In this document: one piece after another, positions 1 through 15,594 of the stretch
Position numbering within the stretch: the stretch's first letter is position 1
Layout: each line of letters opens with the position of its first letter
Assembly (NCBI GenBank): GCA_023846275.1
Contig: JAIUJO010000069.1
Coordinates: 2,015,242 to 2,079,241, forward strand
DNA: 64,000 nucleotides
DNA from: Vanilla planifolia
Taxonomy: Eukaryota > Streptophyta > Magnoliopsida > Asparagales > Orchidaceae
Reading direction: 5' to 3'
The notes under the pieces: generated by a model
Told to the model about the DNA's origin: nothing
Seen by the model: the letters and a program-made list of their open reading frames with translations, nothing else
The model's database searches: none
Position numbers and translations under genes: made by a program

Positions 1-99
1 TGTTAAGTTAAAATTTTCTAACAAAAGCATTATCATATTATTGTGAGCATAAATGATACAAAACAATCCTAATAGTTATGAATATCTTCAAAATACATT

Positions 100-3000
100 A
101 GCATATACTTTTTTTATTAATGTTAGCAAAATAAACTTAACTTTGTAAATAAAAATAGTTATGAATTTTAACATATAAATATGTCGTTATTGTAACTTAA
201 TACTGAAAATGTTAAAAACTATGTGCATATGTTGTCTAAAAAAATTTTCTAATTCTAACCACAATATCAAAATAATAATTAAATCCATGAAAATAAAAGC
301 TATGATAACTAAAGGAAATTTAAAATCTTAAAAATTATTTTGATTATTGTGGACACAAAATATTGTCTCAGTAAATAATTAATGATATTTGTTATTAAAA
401 ATAATTCAATTGAAAAAAATTAAAATTTTAAGGAATTGTATAAAAATTACATCAACGTAAAAATTGAATTAAAGCAAATAGAAAATGATATGGAGTCATT
501 TGCATTTCAATTTTTAAATACCATTTTAAATAGTAAGTTAAAAAAGTATTTTGAGATAACACTATAAAGATAATATGTAGTAATGGTTTGTTGAGCTATT
601 ACGAATATTTTTTAATAACTAGTGAAATTGCAAAACTGCGACGTAGCATGGCATATATACACATTAAGTTCTGTTGAAGATTGATGGCTCTACTTAATGG
701 TTTGATGAACTTTCTGATCTTGGCACAAGTGGGTTTGCTTCAAATGTTGCTGCTAAACTATTTAAAGATCTTATGTCCATTACATTTTGATTAGTAAGAC
801 TAGTAATCCTTTCCCTTATAAATAAGTTGCAATTACTTTAAAAAAATGAATGAATCATTCCAATTAAACCATTATTTTCAAGTTTGATTTGACATGTCTA
901 GCTCTAGAACACACGGCATTCAATACAAAATATCATAGATTCAAAATATGTGATATAAATTTAGAAAAAAAGCTTTATATTTTCTCTACTTTATGGTCAT
1001 AAAATATGATGACTAAGGTTACATATGTAAGATGAAGTTTTTGTGTTCAATTACTATTAAAAATTAGAACTATAAATGGGTCATACATTTACAAAGATCA
1101 CATTATGTATATATGACTACCATTTTAGATAGAAATACTAAGTGTGAACAATGTTTTACAAGTTATCTATCTTGTAATATTCTTTTTAATTTATACAAAC
1201 TATTTTTAATATGTGTAAAAAAATTTTTTATTATTAGAATCCCAAGTCTTGATTAAACTCTAATTGAATTGATCATGTATAATATAATATCAAATTTATA
1301 TGATTCTTCATATAACATTGAATGACAATCCTCTTCTTTTTAGCAAGTTGTATCTTCCATATAAGTGTAGGGATTTTCTTTTGTGTTTTTGCATAACTTT
1401 TATATGAAATAGCAAAAAGTTGAATGTTCTGCTTGTGTGATTCATTTGTTTTCATTCATTCCTTAGAGGACTAAAAAAATGTTATAATGTTATTATAGAA
1501 ATATCAAATTTTTATGTGTGTGACTTTTTGTTAAGTTAAAATTTGCTAAAAAAAATCATTAACATATTTTTGTGAGCATAAATGATACAAAACAATCTAT
1601 ATAATATGAAAAATTTAATTTTATATTAGTGTCCCACTTTTTTGTACTTGTACGATCACCTTAGCTTAATGTCATAAATTTATCATGCTTATACAATTTG
1701 AGTGATCATTTCGAACAAATATTGAAAATATTAAAAAAATAAATAAAGCTTCTCATGCATTGTCTATTCATTTATGTGTTACTTGTATGTTGTGCTACAA
1801 ATTTGTAAATATGTGATAGCTTTTTTTTAGGACAATCAGCTCTATCTACCTATTACCACTAAAATATTTATTGATTGTAAGTTTATAGATGATTGCTAAA
1901 TTCATAAAGGCTATTTTAATCACTCTATAAGAGCAAATAAAGCTATTTAACTTACTTTTAAAAATGATTGGATCATCAAGAATAAAAGTAAGACTATTTT
2001 TCTATCTTAGAATAGATGGATGAACACATTTCTTTCTATTATCATTATTTAGTTGATTCTAAGCATAGTAATATCTTCATAAAAAATTTAGATATTATGC
2101 CACTTTTGTTAAAAATGGATAAAGGAAAAAGCTATAAAAAGTTTGTGTTGTGAATTTTGATCTTTCAACCACTATAATTGTTATTGTGTTGTGGTCAAGG
2201 TCGTCAAATCACTGTAAGCTCATAGGTGTTGTGTTGAATGAGTGATTAATGAAGTTGTTGCTTGAATTCCTAATATGCCACCATATGGGAAACATTGTTA
2301 GTCTAGTGAAAGCCTGGCTTACTGGACTATGTTTTAGTGATGGCTTTATGTTCATGGTCGACCCATTTGAAATCATTATGTTTTTTATACATTTTTTATA
2401 TTTGTGTTAATTATTGTTTATTGAATAATAGCTTGTTTATAAATGTAAGGAAGGATTTCAAATGATCAAAATAATTGTGAGATAGCAAAAATCGTTTATG
2501 ATAATAATTCAAAAAGACACTATTCCTGTCCTCTTATAGAAAGTGTAGTCCTTTCAACTATTGTCATACTCGATTGATATAAATGTTGAAGTCTGTAATA
2601 CAAGGTCATTCTCTTCTATCTTTTATGGTGAATTTTTTTAGATGTCTATTAACATTGTGGATTGTTCTACTTTATTTGTTTTAAAACAATAAGCACTATT
2701 AAAAAATTCTTTTAATGTTTTTTTAAAATTGTAAACTATACTTTTCTAAATGTTTTGTCCATCTTAGCACTATTCTTGATCATAGGGGTTATAGGTCTTG
2801 TTCAATTATCAACTTAATGCAAGAGGACAAAAACTTTTACACTTTGCTTTGTCCAAAGGTCTATAATGTTTCCAGTTGTTAAGAACAAATGCAGGATTTA
2901 GGCAAGTTATTTGGAGGTAAATTGTATCAAATCATTATTTTACACTACAAAGAGAAGAAGCAAAAGAAATAGAAAAGAGAAGCAACCTCATGTACTCTCA

Positions 3001-5395
3001 AACTATGTTTGGTAATCAAAGGTGTAATGTTTAATTGATGTATTGATGATATCTCACTTGTTGACTATGATGATAATTTATCTAAATACATAAATTATTT
3101 AGTAAATAAATATTGAAGCTAATCAAAATTACATTAATTCAAAAGTGTAAGGAAACGAGCATGAACAACATATTCATGAGTTATAAGCGGCATGAAATTT
3201 TTGAACTAATGGATCACCCTAAGAGGATGCATAGTCACATATCTATTTTCGAAATTACTTACAGAAAAAGCAAGTTTTTGTGAAAATAATAATATGTTAG
3301 TAATCCCTGCATTGATGCATTGAATTAATACAATATTTAGTTAAGAAAAAAATGTAGATGTCAAAAAAACTTTCACTTACTTTGCAAAAGAGAATTGTTA
3401 AATTGAAGGAAAATTTTGTAAATCTCTTTTAACATGTTCCTCATGCACACAAGGTATTCAGATGTGAATTGAGGTTAACATTTTAAAAATATTAATAGTC
3501 CATCTCATTTATGCATGGCTTCTTCCCTTTCTTTCAATTAAATTTAGAGTAGTCTCCTGAGTTGGAACACAACAAAGCATTACTAATTCATTATTCTAGT
3601 ACATCACTTAATAATGTGAATGAGTAGGCCCTTTGATGGTAGATGTTGCTTCTTTAAATCTCACACATCCCAAAATTTCTTGGGTATGTATTGACGTGGA
3701 GTTAGCGACAGAGTTAAACAAAATTGGAATTTCTATTAAAGGTTTTTCAAACAATGGCTTTTGACAAAAAAATGTAATATGATGGCATTCCTGTACTTGA
3801 CAAAGAATGCCACAAACATAGCAATGATGTTGCTCAAGGAAAAAATTAAAAATAATTATATAACTCTTAACATCAAGGAATATGATCATGTAATTAATAG
3901 ACAAAAAAAATTATTGAAGATGTCAACAAAAATAACCAATGATAGCAAAAGATTGAAGCCACCAAAATTTATGCTTTACTTGTTAACTCTTTTGCAAAGA
4001 AATCTATTATTGATGATCAACCACATGTCTTAATAACATAAAAAGCAATTGAGCCCATCCCCAATGCTAATGAAAGACAACTTACATATACAAGAGAATG
4101 CAATAGCCTCAGAAGCCAATTATTGGATGACTATAGCTCCTTAATAAATTCTAAAAAATGAAATGATAATGATTAAGTTTTTTATTAAAAAATTCATTTA
4201 ATAAAATTTAGGATTGCTATGATAATCTAGATCTTAAAAGTTTTAGTGAACTTTAAAGAGATCAACAACCGTTATGTTTGAAATTAAAGTTAAGTAGTTT
4301 AATTCATTAAAATGTCCAAGGATGAGAAAAAAGTTGTAGAACATGGTATGAGCCTTTTTAGGGCGGGTAATTTCACATTGTAAATGACACTACAAATCTG
4401 TAGATGGCTAGTAGGGATTTTAATCGAATCACATCTTCAAACGATTACAATATGCAATCTACTCCTAAATTAAGACTAATGTAATAGTTTCTTGATTATA
4501 TAATTCTATGTCAACTTAAGCAAGAGTCATTTTTTAGTCATTCTTTTATGTGGCAAGAAATGTAATAAAATATGGGGTTGGAAAAGGTTAGATTGGGTTT
4601 TAGTTAATGAGAAATAATTAGAACTTCTTTCAACTTTTACAATTCATCACCTTGTCAGAACTAAATTAGGTCATGCTCCTCTTCTACTAAATGTCAGCAA
4701 ATTCATCCTTCATCTCCCAAATAATTTAAATTTCATTCCATGTTTTTGAATCATTCTTTGTTTGCATAGATAATGGAGAATAATTAAAATTCTTCTTCAA
4801 GCGACTTTAGCAAGAAGCCCCTGGCTTTAAATTAAAATGGACATAAAATGAGCCATAAAGATTGAAAAAATTAACATTTTAAAAAATCTTTTGTCCTATT
4901 AAATTAGATAAGGAAGTGGTGAATCACAAATAAATAATTCTTTTAGGAAAAAAAAAATAGGATTACTAGAAAATGTTTTATCTTATTAATTCTTGTTATT
5001 CTCTAGATTCTAAAAGAGTAGAATTTTATCCAAAATAGAAAAAAGAAATTAGATGGCTAACAAAAAGAGAAAGAAATACAACACTATTTTGTAGAATAGT
5101 GATGAAGTGAAGAGACAAAGAGGGCAAAATAATAACAATTGTAATTAATGACATTTACAATCTTTTTATGTCTTCTTGAGTACCTCAAATATGTTTTATT
5201 ATTATTATAGCTATCTCATATACGTTGTATCATAACAAAAAACATGTTATAAAGTATGATCTTTCCTTAGCTAATAAACAAGTTTGAATGCAATTTTGAT
5301 ATAAAAGTAGTACAAGAATTACCATTAAAATTGTATTGTACAATTTGATGAAGTTGAAAATAAGCAATTTCTAAAGTGGTAACAAAAACTTGATG
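100..5395 (+). repeat. Segmental duplication, copy 1 (unoccupied site)
   Basis: This stretch matches, in the same order and orientation, 12,690-17,689 continued at 32,955-33,830. Good anchors are 600-720 with 13,075-13,200, 1,840-2,060 with 14,360-14,590, 2,550-3,060 with 15,070-15,870, 4,040-4,170 with 16,865-16,990, and 5,345-5,395 with 33,780-33,830. Identity looks like roughly 75-80 % with many small indels, so the duplication is old. Short plus-strand patches read similarly in both copies: around 2,290-2,360 (AWL..L....GF), 2,830-3,010 (KVYNVSS, EQMQDLGKYL) and 4,040-4,160 (SQLLDDYSSL). Stops and indels separate them. They suggest a fossil coding sequence, either host or transposon, that I cannot name. 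No intact gene is present. A piece of about 80 bp at 1-85 recurs at 1,529-1,610 and 14,057-14,120. Confidence 0.8.
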
Positions 5396-8300
5396 GGGTA
5401 TGGTTTTAGTTTTACCAATAGATTTAATTTGAATTTTTGGGATCTCTCTAATGCATAATGATAAGGGGTTTCTATGAAAACTCTAGACCACTAGTTGCAC
5501 TATCATCGTTGCGTATATTAAACATAAATAAGGATGCTGAGTTCAGTCTGGTTTGGTGAGAGCTTTGTAGAGTTTTGGGATTTATTGCAAATGAAAAATA
5601 TTTAATTGAAGACTAATGCTAACAAATTACATGAAAATATTTTTTACTTAATTGCCTTCATTGTATATGTGCCAAAATTTAATTATTTTGAAGTTTAGCA
5701 AAACTTAGAGCCTAAATGGTTTTAGATTTACATATAAATTTGATTTTAATTTGTAAGATAACTTCAATACATAGGGATATATAGGCATCTAGGAAAGATC
5801 TATGCCTCTTGTTGTAGTGGTATCGTTGAAAATACTGATGCAAGGTAAAGATATTATGTTTCATAAATTTTGATGAGAGATTTGTGGAGTTTTGAGATTT
5901 AAGATAATTTTATGTCGTTAAGACTGCATGCAACTTTCTTGTCTTTCATTTTAAAAAGCAATAGTAAATATTTGAATAAAATTAATAGTTTTAATGTTAA
6001 TAGCAATTTTGTCAAAATAGCTAAATTTTGTAAAAAAATCAATTTTCAAAACGCTGTCGGAATAGTTATAATATTTTGGTTATCAAATGTATTCATAATA
6101 ATGATTTTGACAATTTAGAGCATAGAACTTGTATGATTCAAATTTAAACCATAAATTAATAAAATTATAATAATTAAAATATTGATAACTAAGTAATAAC
6201 ATTTTAATGTAAATTATAATTAGAATTCTTAATACATTATGAAACCTTCTATAAACTAATTTTCTACATAAATAAGCTAATTTTTCAAGATTAAGTACAT
6301 GAGAAGTATTTTATTATTAATACAACTATTCATTCCTTTAGGAATACAGTTATATCTAATTTGATTGTTTGTATGCATGGTTATCTTAGGAGCGTTTTTT
6401 TATTATATGATTTTACTTATTAAGAGCTTCCTTCCCATTATTTATAATATCACATTTGTCACTTTCTTTATTAGAAAATGTTTCTTATTTGTAAGAAGTT
6501 TCTTTTCACAAGTTATGCTTTATTAATAAAATTAAAATTTTTTAACAATGTTATTGCCTATTACTACTTGCATTTTATGTTATTCTTGCAATGTATTTAT
6601 TATTTTTATGTACTAATAGATATTTTAAAGAATATAAAGCAAAATCTTTGAGGACTTTCGTAAAATATTTGAAACTTTTACTAATTAAATATAATTTTTT
6701 AAACAAAAAAATATCAAACTCGAATAATACTCAACAATTATTAAAATTGAGAATCATATTATAAAATTATTGTTAGCATATTAAAAACTATTTTGTTATA
6801 CCTCAAGTTAGAGTTTAGTCAACAAAATAATGTTGGCTAACAGGTTAATTAAAAATAAAATATATTAAGAAAACTTAACAAATTAAAATTGGAAAATATT
6901 ATAACTTTTTTGTATGGTACAAATATATGTGCAGCTATGTCATGATAAAAATATTCTATCAAATAATTTTAAAAATAAAATATATATCAAAATTTTCAAA
7001 AAATAATTTCATCGAAACATAGCTGTTGATAAGACTTTTACAGGCACGTAAAACACAACACAAAAAATAACAAATAAAATAATTGAAATATTTTAAATAT
7101 TAAAATATTTGTTTAAGAAATGTTACAATATATTATCCTAATAAATACTATGAATAGTGTGGTGAAATTGAAAAAAATTAATAGTAATAAAGCATAAAAA
7201 ATTAAAGATTGTTGTAAACCACGAAATTGAAGACTCATTTAAAGAAAAGGACTCTGCTTATGAGAAAGTACAAAGAAGTCTTTCCAATTAAACCAAGGTT
7301 AATGTAATATTATCGAAATATGTAAATATAAAAAGAAAAATCCAAGTGAGAAATTTTTAAATAATCTATAGTAAATTTATTATTTATTGTAATTATAAAT
7401 TATTTGAATTTTTAAAATAAATGATATTGTTATTAGAATTAAAGTTAATTAGTATATTTTTAAAAATTACCATAAAATCCAAAAAGACACGAACAAAGTA
7501 TAAATATTTGAAAAAAAGAAGAAAATATTACCAAGTTAAAAAAAATCATTAAATGTTCAAAATGTATATCATGTTAGTCAATATCAAATTTTTCTTGAAA
7601 CATATAGCCTATTGTTAATCGTTATTGCTAAACATTATAATTTCTAATTAAAAAATTATATCAACTTTACATATTGATTTAAATCTTTTTAAGACTTTTT
7701 ATTATTATTGAATTTATTGATTTTTTTAATTTTTTGGTTTAATTTTGTAGTGAAATTTTTCATGCAATAGCATCTTTGAATTAAATTTTTAAGGAATCAT
7801 ATCATTTAGATAACTTGCTTTAAAATGATGACAAAAAGATTCCTATTATTTGAGACTTTAATCCTATTTTTGTTATAGCAAAAGTAATGTTCGTTCTTTA
7901 TTGTTAGGATAATTACTCGTTATTACAATTTTCAAACTAATAATGTTATCAATTAATAATCATCCTATGTATTTAACAAATCTAACTATTTCACTTGAGT
8001 TATGTCTTGTACATACATAACGCATAAAATGTTTCTCATAAAAAAGTGAGCTATCATAATTATTTAATGAGAAATGTCTTACCACCCACACATGACAAGT
8101 TATTTTTTAGCTTATATTATATAATAAGCCATTACCATACTTAATAAAATATATGCATTATCATAAAAATTTTCAATAACTTTGTCATGCAATGTAAAGA
8201 ATGTTATGTTTATTAGGCCATATTTATTTTTGTTAATATACTATATTTTTTTACTGTGCAACATATTAGCATAATAAAGAACTCATTAAACCATATTTAT

Positions 8301-11300
8301 TGTTTTTGAAATTTTTAAATATTGATTTGATGATTACTGAATATTTGATGTGATTCTAACTATCACAGAAGACAATTTTTTAAAAAATATTTGGGCTTCT
8401 AATAATCATATTACCTTTCAATCTCTTATTATATAAGATTTGAAAAATCTTAGACCATCTAATAGGGACTTCACCTACTTCCTTAACAACCAACAAACAT
8501 TCTAATCACTTGATTAAATAATTAGATCTATACTTATTGTTTACACTAATATGTACAAAAGAATTATTCAAAAATAATTTAAAGAACTTATTCATCAAGT
8601 CATTTCTCTATTAGTTCAACATTTTTTATCCAAAAATTTGTTAATAATTTTCTTACTATATTTTTGTAGTTGAGTTGTTATAACATTTTGACAAATTTAG
8701 GTGATATTATTGTAATTATATACTTTTTGATTTATTATTCTATATTTATGATTTTTATCTTCTTTTTCATGTAATGTTACACACATATCTCAATAGTCTT
8801 TTATAAATAAACTACCAAATAAAAAATTGAAAAATGCATCATAAAAATATAATTTTAAACTATGGACAAACCATTATGAAGTTGTTACAAACATGTCAAA
8901 CATGATATAGCAAAAAACATAATAATATGTAACAAGAAAAATTTTGATTAAAAGATAAAAAATTTTAACATTTTCAAAACATGTATGTTACATAAATGCA
9001 TATGTTTAACATAAATGAAACATTATACAAAATGTTAAATGAAAATAATCAGAATTTTGAGTTACTTGAAAATCTTACAAACGGAAGTTTTTTTGGAACT
9101 TTATAACTAATAAATATTACAACATAGAAATGAGCAAAGGCCATCAAAATTACCAAAAGTCTTTAACATAAAATTAATAATAAAAAATTTATTTTGTTAC
9201 ATGATACAATAAACAACTCAATAGTATAACATTACATACCTTATTTATAAAAAAAGGATATTTCAACGGTAAAAAAAGGCATTGATCTACGAAATGCCTT
9301 AGGGCAAGTACATGTATAAAACATTAAAATATTACTAAAAAATAATAAAATTATTGAACATTTATTGTATACAGGATGGTTTACATTAAATTTAAATAAC
9401 ATGTCATCAATTAAAATGCAACAACAGAAAATATTTAATAAAAAACAAACTTTGCAATAGTAAAGAGTAACTTTGATAATAATAAATAAATAACGTTTTA
9501 CAAGATTTAAATAATAATGGATCTAAATTCTTTTAATTATGAATCGAGTTGTGTAGTATGCAGTAAATTGTATCCATACGTAGAAAAGTTTAAAATCATT
9601 ATAATTATCAACAATTTATTAATATTAATAATTAAGAATATTAACTTGATTGAAAAAAAATAAAACATAAATTTTTTTACAATAACGAACAAATCTACAA
9701 ATTGTTTTAAATTTTTAAGGATTTTGCAAAAACAATCAAAAGAAAAAAAAATTTTATTGAAAAATAAAAAGTATCTAAAACCTTTAAAAAATTAGGAAGC
9801 TGTGTGGACATGGATTGTATATATTTGCATAAAATCTTCTAAAAAATAATTAAGACAACAGCATAGATCAAATATGCTTTTTAATGCTACTTTTAGAATA
9901 GATCAAATTTTTTAAATAACAAAGCATTGATTAATGCAATAGTGTTCAAAAATAAATAAAGATAGGTTTTTGGTAAAACATTGGGAAATCATTGACGAGA
10001 GTGAATTTTATGATATAAATTTTTAGAATAAAAAATAAAATAAAATTAGTGTTTGCCTAATACAACAATGCTAAATATATTATTTTTGTATAACAATAAC
10101 TTAAAAAAATAACTTTTAAAAGTTTTAATAATTTTATTATAATATTTAAAAAATTTTATAATAATTTTTAAAACCAATTGATCGAAAGCTTAAAATAATA
10201 TAGTAAATTTTTAACATGATTTTATGATCACCATATCAAAATATATAACAAAATTAACGATAAACATTAACTTTTAATATCTCAAAACATTTGCGTGCAT
10301 AAAATAAAGAAAATTATCACAAAAAAATAATATAATTTAAAACACAATTTTGGGGGAATTTTGATCATGAAACATTTATTACGAATAAAAAATATTATAA
10401 TAAAAAAATCATTATGCAAAACATTTACCATGAGTGCAACGGTAAAAAATATTTTAATGAAAAAATAAAACATTTTAAACATGAAAAGATAAATAACTAA
10501 TATCACTATTAAATATTTAATAAATAACACATAAGTTTAGCATTTGTACTAAAAAATAGCACTATGTTCAATGTTTAATAATTAAATAAATTAATATCTA
10601 AATTATAATAGTAGGTAACAACCAAAAAAATATATGAAATTAAAAATACTCAATCTCACATCACATTCGAGAAAATTGTTTCTTAAAAAATATTAGCTTG
10701 CCAAGCTTAATGTTATTTACAAACATAAACAATTATGTCAAATAAAATTTAAATATGTTGTACTAATTTTTTAACAAATAAAATAATTCTATGAAAGAAA
10801 TTGATGAGAAATGATGCTTTCAAGAAATAAATTGTTAATGAAAATAAAATTTAAAATTTTAATTTTAATAACTATTTTAAAATATTCAATCAACAAATCA
10901 TATATGATAAAAATGAATTTTTTTAATATAAGCATAATAACTTTTAAAGATGGTGAATAAGAAGGAATAAAAAACATAATATGAAATTAGTAACACAAAA
11001 TTTGCAATGTAAGGGTTATGGCTACATGACAACATAAAACATTACTCCTAGTTTGGTAATACAAAAATTTTTCTATGAAAATAATACTAAAAATATTTTA
11101 AAAAATTTAATTGTTAAAGAATAGTCATATTTTATTTTATTTTATTTTATTTTATTTTATATTTTATTAAAAGACATTATTCAATGTACATTATATCAAT
11201 AAAAAATATATTTTTTAAAATATCCAAAAAATAATTAATCTATTAGAAACAAACACTTTTCAATAAAGAAAAGGAAAAATAAAAAATTTGAGAAAAATTA

Positions 11301-12689
11301 TGGCAAATCCTATTTGAAAAAAATTACACTATAAAAAGCAAAGAAAACTTTTAAAATAAAATAAAAAAGCAAAACAAAAATTAAAGATTAATAAATTATA
11401 TATAACACATAAAATAAAATAAGAATAAAAAATTATCATCAAATGAAATAACAATAATCTGTAGTAAATGAGATATGATATTTTCAATGCAATCAAAAGA
11501 AAATTTGTAAATTATAAAAATTAAATGATACCAATAAAATAAAAAAATAAATGTTCTAGAATAAACATAATGTTTTTAAAAAAATAAAAAATGACTAACA
11601 ATCTAGTCAAATATATCTTAAAAGATAAAAAAAAATTAAATATTTTAAAAAGACTACTCATCGAATATATCTTACTGAATGTGGAAGTAAGTCATAAAAA
11701 ATTATTTTTATTAACATTAGGATAAGAAGTACTTTATTATAAATATAAAATTAAAGAAAAAAAAATTTTAGTATAATAAAAATTTATTTTTGTTATCTAA
11801 ATATATTTGTAAAATGAAATAAAATTTCTTTTGTAATACAATATTTCTAATTTTTAATTTTGTATAATGAAATCTTAAATAAAATTAATATTGTTAAGCA
11901 ATTTAACATTACAAAATCTTAGGAACCTATTCACAAAAATTTAGTTGTTGTTTTACAAGATAGCAACACATGTTCATAGCATTTTTCGTAATGATTATTT
12001 TAATACAAAATTTTATAAGATATATAAACATACATAAAATATATATGATTAAAATTAAAAATTTAAAAGTCATTAAAATATCTACACACTATATTCAGAA
12101 TACTTAGTGCTTCATAATTGTCGAATGATAAAAGATGTTATGTGAAATTAAAAAGTAATTAAAAAATAGATTATTTTAAATCGTAAAATGTTTATGAAAA
12201 TCAAGTGAAAAAATTTTAAAAAATTGAAAATAGTTTACATGATATACTAATAAAATATTTGGTAGAGTTCACTTAAAATTATGTAATATATGAATTAAAA
12301 GATTACTTAATTAGAAATAGGTTTCATATGCGATATAAAAATAAAAAATACAAACCCTTAATGAATTAGATAAAACATGTCATTCAAAACAATAGTGGGT
12401 TAAAAATCTATATAGTTATAAGAAATAAGTAGCATAAAATATTTAGAAATAGATAAAAGACATGTAAAATTTATTTATTTAATTTATTCATAAGACAATA
12501 TTTTGACATTTCGTCAACAAAAGTCTTTTCTTATTATTACTAATAGAAAAGACTTAAACATTAAAATTAAAAAATTATATTATTTTAAAAAATAATTAAC
12601 CCAAAAAAATATTATAATTTAATTTGAGAAAATAGATAAAATGAATTTAAAAAAATATTTCAATATCTTTAAAACACATTACCATGTAC
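5396..12689. other. AT-rich, A-skewed gene-free stretch
   Basis: No gene, RNA or transposon end was recognised. From about 6.6 kb rightward the plus strand is strongly A-rich, with long A and A/T runs, and all open frames are short and rich in Phe/Ile/Lys/Asn, as chance frames in such DNA would be. Around 5,540-5,590 and 5,860-5,900 a short motif (GTGGAGTTTTG-like) occurs twice. A few phrases such as CAACGGTAAAAAA recur near 9,265 and 10,437, which may hint at very diverged repeats, but I could not define a unit. Confidence 0.5.
11129..11168. repeat. (ATTTT)n microsatellite
   Basis: At least six perfect ATTTT pentamers follow one another, with a slightly imperfect right end. This is a simple tandem repeat within A/T-rich DNA with no visible gene context. 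Confidence 0.9.
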
Positions 12690-15077
12690 TTTTATCATAA
12701 AAGTTAGCCAAAAAATTAATCTAATTAATAGAAATTATAATGAATTTTAACAAAGAAACATGGCGATATTCTAACTCAAAAGTAAAATGTTAAAAACATT
12801 GTGCATATGTTGTTCTTAAAAATTATTTTTGTTGTAATGGACAAAAAATATTTTCTCAATAAATTATTAATATATTTTATATTAAAAATAAATAAAATAA
12901 AAAACATTAAGATCTTAAGAATTGTGTAAAAATTACATAAATTAAAAAACTGGATAAAAAATAGAGAATGATATGGAGACATTTACAATTCAATTTTTAT
13001 GTCCTATTTTGCAAAGTATGTTAAATAAGTTTTTGGGAGACCTCTATAAACATATTATGTAGTAGTCATTTTTTGAGCTATCGTGAATATATAGTAATAA
13101 CTAGTGAAATTGAAAAATTGCTATGAGTACGGCGAAAAGGCACGTTAAGTTGTATTGAAGATTGATGGCTCTACTTAATTGCTTGAGTAACTTCTTGTTC
13201 TTAAATGAAGTGGATTTGCTTCAAATGTTCTTGCTAAATAATTTCAAGATCCTACCTTTACTATATTTTGATTGGTAGAATCATTGAGCCATTCATTTAT
13301 AGATAAGTTTTACTTTCTTTAAAAAAACGAAGCATCCATTCCATTTAAATTATTCTTCTTGAGCTCCATTTGACATGTTTAGCTCTAGAACGCCTATAGT
13401 ATTCACTATAAAAACCATAGATTAAAAATATGTTTTATAAATTAAGAAAAGTAGTTTAAAATAAGCATAAATTTTTCTTACGTTTACAATCATCTAATAT
13501 GATGACTAAATGTTGCACATGTATGGTCTAGTTTTTGTATTACTTTACTATTAAAAATTAGAACTATAAATAGATCATATATATACAATGACTTAATTAT
13601 ATACATTTGATTATCATTTATCATAGAAATATAAAGTGTTAACATTGTTTTACAAGTTATCTATCTTGTCATAATTTTTTAATGTTCAAACAGTTGAGTT
13701 GTTCTACGTAAAACATTTATACAATCTCTTTTTCATATGTGTAATTTTTTTTCTTTAAGAATCCTAAGTCATGATTAAACTGTAATTGAGTTGAACATGT
13801 ATGGTATAATTTGTCATATTGATATTATTCTTCATTTAACATTGAATGTCAAAGCTCTTTTTGTTAGTAAGTGGTATCTTCTATACAATGTTAGGCATTT
13901 GTTTGTGTATTTGCATGACTTTTATATGAAATAGTATAAAATAGAACACTCTACTTATGTGATTTATTTTTTTTTCATTATTTTCTTAAAGGACTAAAAA
14001 AATGTTACAATTTTTATAAATATATTATTTTCCCTTTATGAGTATGACTTCATTGCTAAGTTAAAATTTGTTAACTAGAACATTATCATATTATTATGAG
14101 GATATATGGTACAAAAAATCCAAGAGATTTGCATATTATGAAAAAATTAATTCTATGCTAGTGATCCCCTTTACATACTTGCACGATCACCTTGACTTAA
14201 TTTATTAAATTTATCATGCTTGTACAATTTGAATGATCATTTTGTACAAAAATTGAAAACCTAAAAAATACAATAAAACATTTCATTGTTTTTCATTTAT
14301 GACACACTTGCATAATGAGCATATGCTACAAACACATAAAGGTGAGATAGCTAGTTCTTTAGGGCAATCAGCTCTATCTACCTATTACCCGAGAATGATC
14401 TATTAATGTAAGTTTATGTTCAATTGTTAAATTGATAATTGCTACATTAATCATTTTAAGAAAGTAAATAAAACTATTTAACTTACCTTCAAAAATGAGT
14501 GCTTCATCAAGAATAGAAGTAAGATATTTTTTTATGTTAGAATACACAAATAAGCACATTTCATTCTATTATCATTACTTATTTGATTCTATAATATCAT
14601 CAGCATATATTTCCATATTGTGTCACCTTTTTCTGAAAGCGATTAAGGTAAAACCTATTAAACTTTTTCTATGTTATATATTTTTTTCTTTCAACCACTA
14701 TAACTGTTGTGCTTGGTCAAGGCTAGCGAATCAATTAAAGATCAAGGTGTCGTGGGTAATTAGTGATTGACGAAGTTGTTGCATAGATTTCCAGTTTGCT
14801 CACTATAAGGCAAATGTTGCTAGTTTAGTAGATGCCTGGCTTGGTCAGCTGTGGTTTAATGAAGGTTTTGTTGTTTTTGAAGAACAATTTGAATCATCAT
14901 CTGCTTCATCTATTTATTTGTTTTAATTATTAGTTTTATGATAATAGTATTTTACAAATATAAGGAAGGATTTCAATGATAATAATAATTGTTAGATAGA
15001 AAAAATCATTTATGTTAATAAAATAAAATATGAAAAACTCCCTTGCAACTATAACAAGTGTAGTCCTTTTAACTGTT

Positions 15078-15594
15078 GTCATATGGGTTGTGTAAAATAT
15101 AGAAGTTCTTTATACAACGTCATTGTCTTACATTTTTTGTGATGAATTGTTTCCAATATCTGTTAACATGTTTGGTTATCCTCCTTTATTTCTTTCAAAA
15201 CATTTTGCACTATGGAAAAATGCATTTAATGTTTTCAATTGAAATGTAAACAATAATTTGTCAAATTTCTTTGTCCATTCTAGCATTATTCTTGTTGATA
15301 AGGGTCATAGGTCATTGTGTAAAATATACAAGGTCATTGTCTTACAGTTGATAACGGTCATATGGGTTGTGTAAAATATAGAAGTTCTTTATACAAGGTC
15401 ATTGTCTTACATTTTTTGTGATGAATTGTTTCCAATATCTATTAACATGTTTGGTTATCCTCCTTTATTTCTTTCAAAACATTTTGCACTATGGAAAAAT
15501 GCATTTAAAGTTTTCAATTGAAATGTAAACAATAATTTGTCAAATTTCTTTGTCCATTCTAGCATTATTCTTGTTGATAAGGGTCATAGGTCAC
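15078..15594 (+). repeat. 279-bp tandem duplication (about 1.9 copies)
   Basis: The first unit is 15,078-15,356 and the second, slightly shorter, is 15,357-15,594. They differ at only a few bases, so the event is recent compared with the 20-25 % divergence of the surrounding segment. The paralogous place in copy 1 (about 2,560-2,800) has a single unit, so the duplication arose in copy 2 only. Confidence 0.88.
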
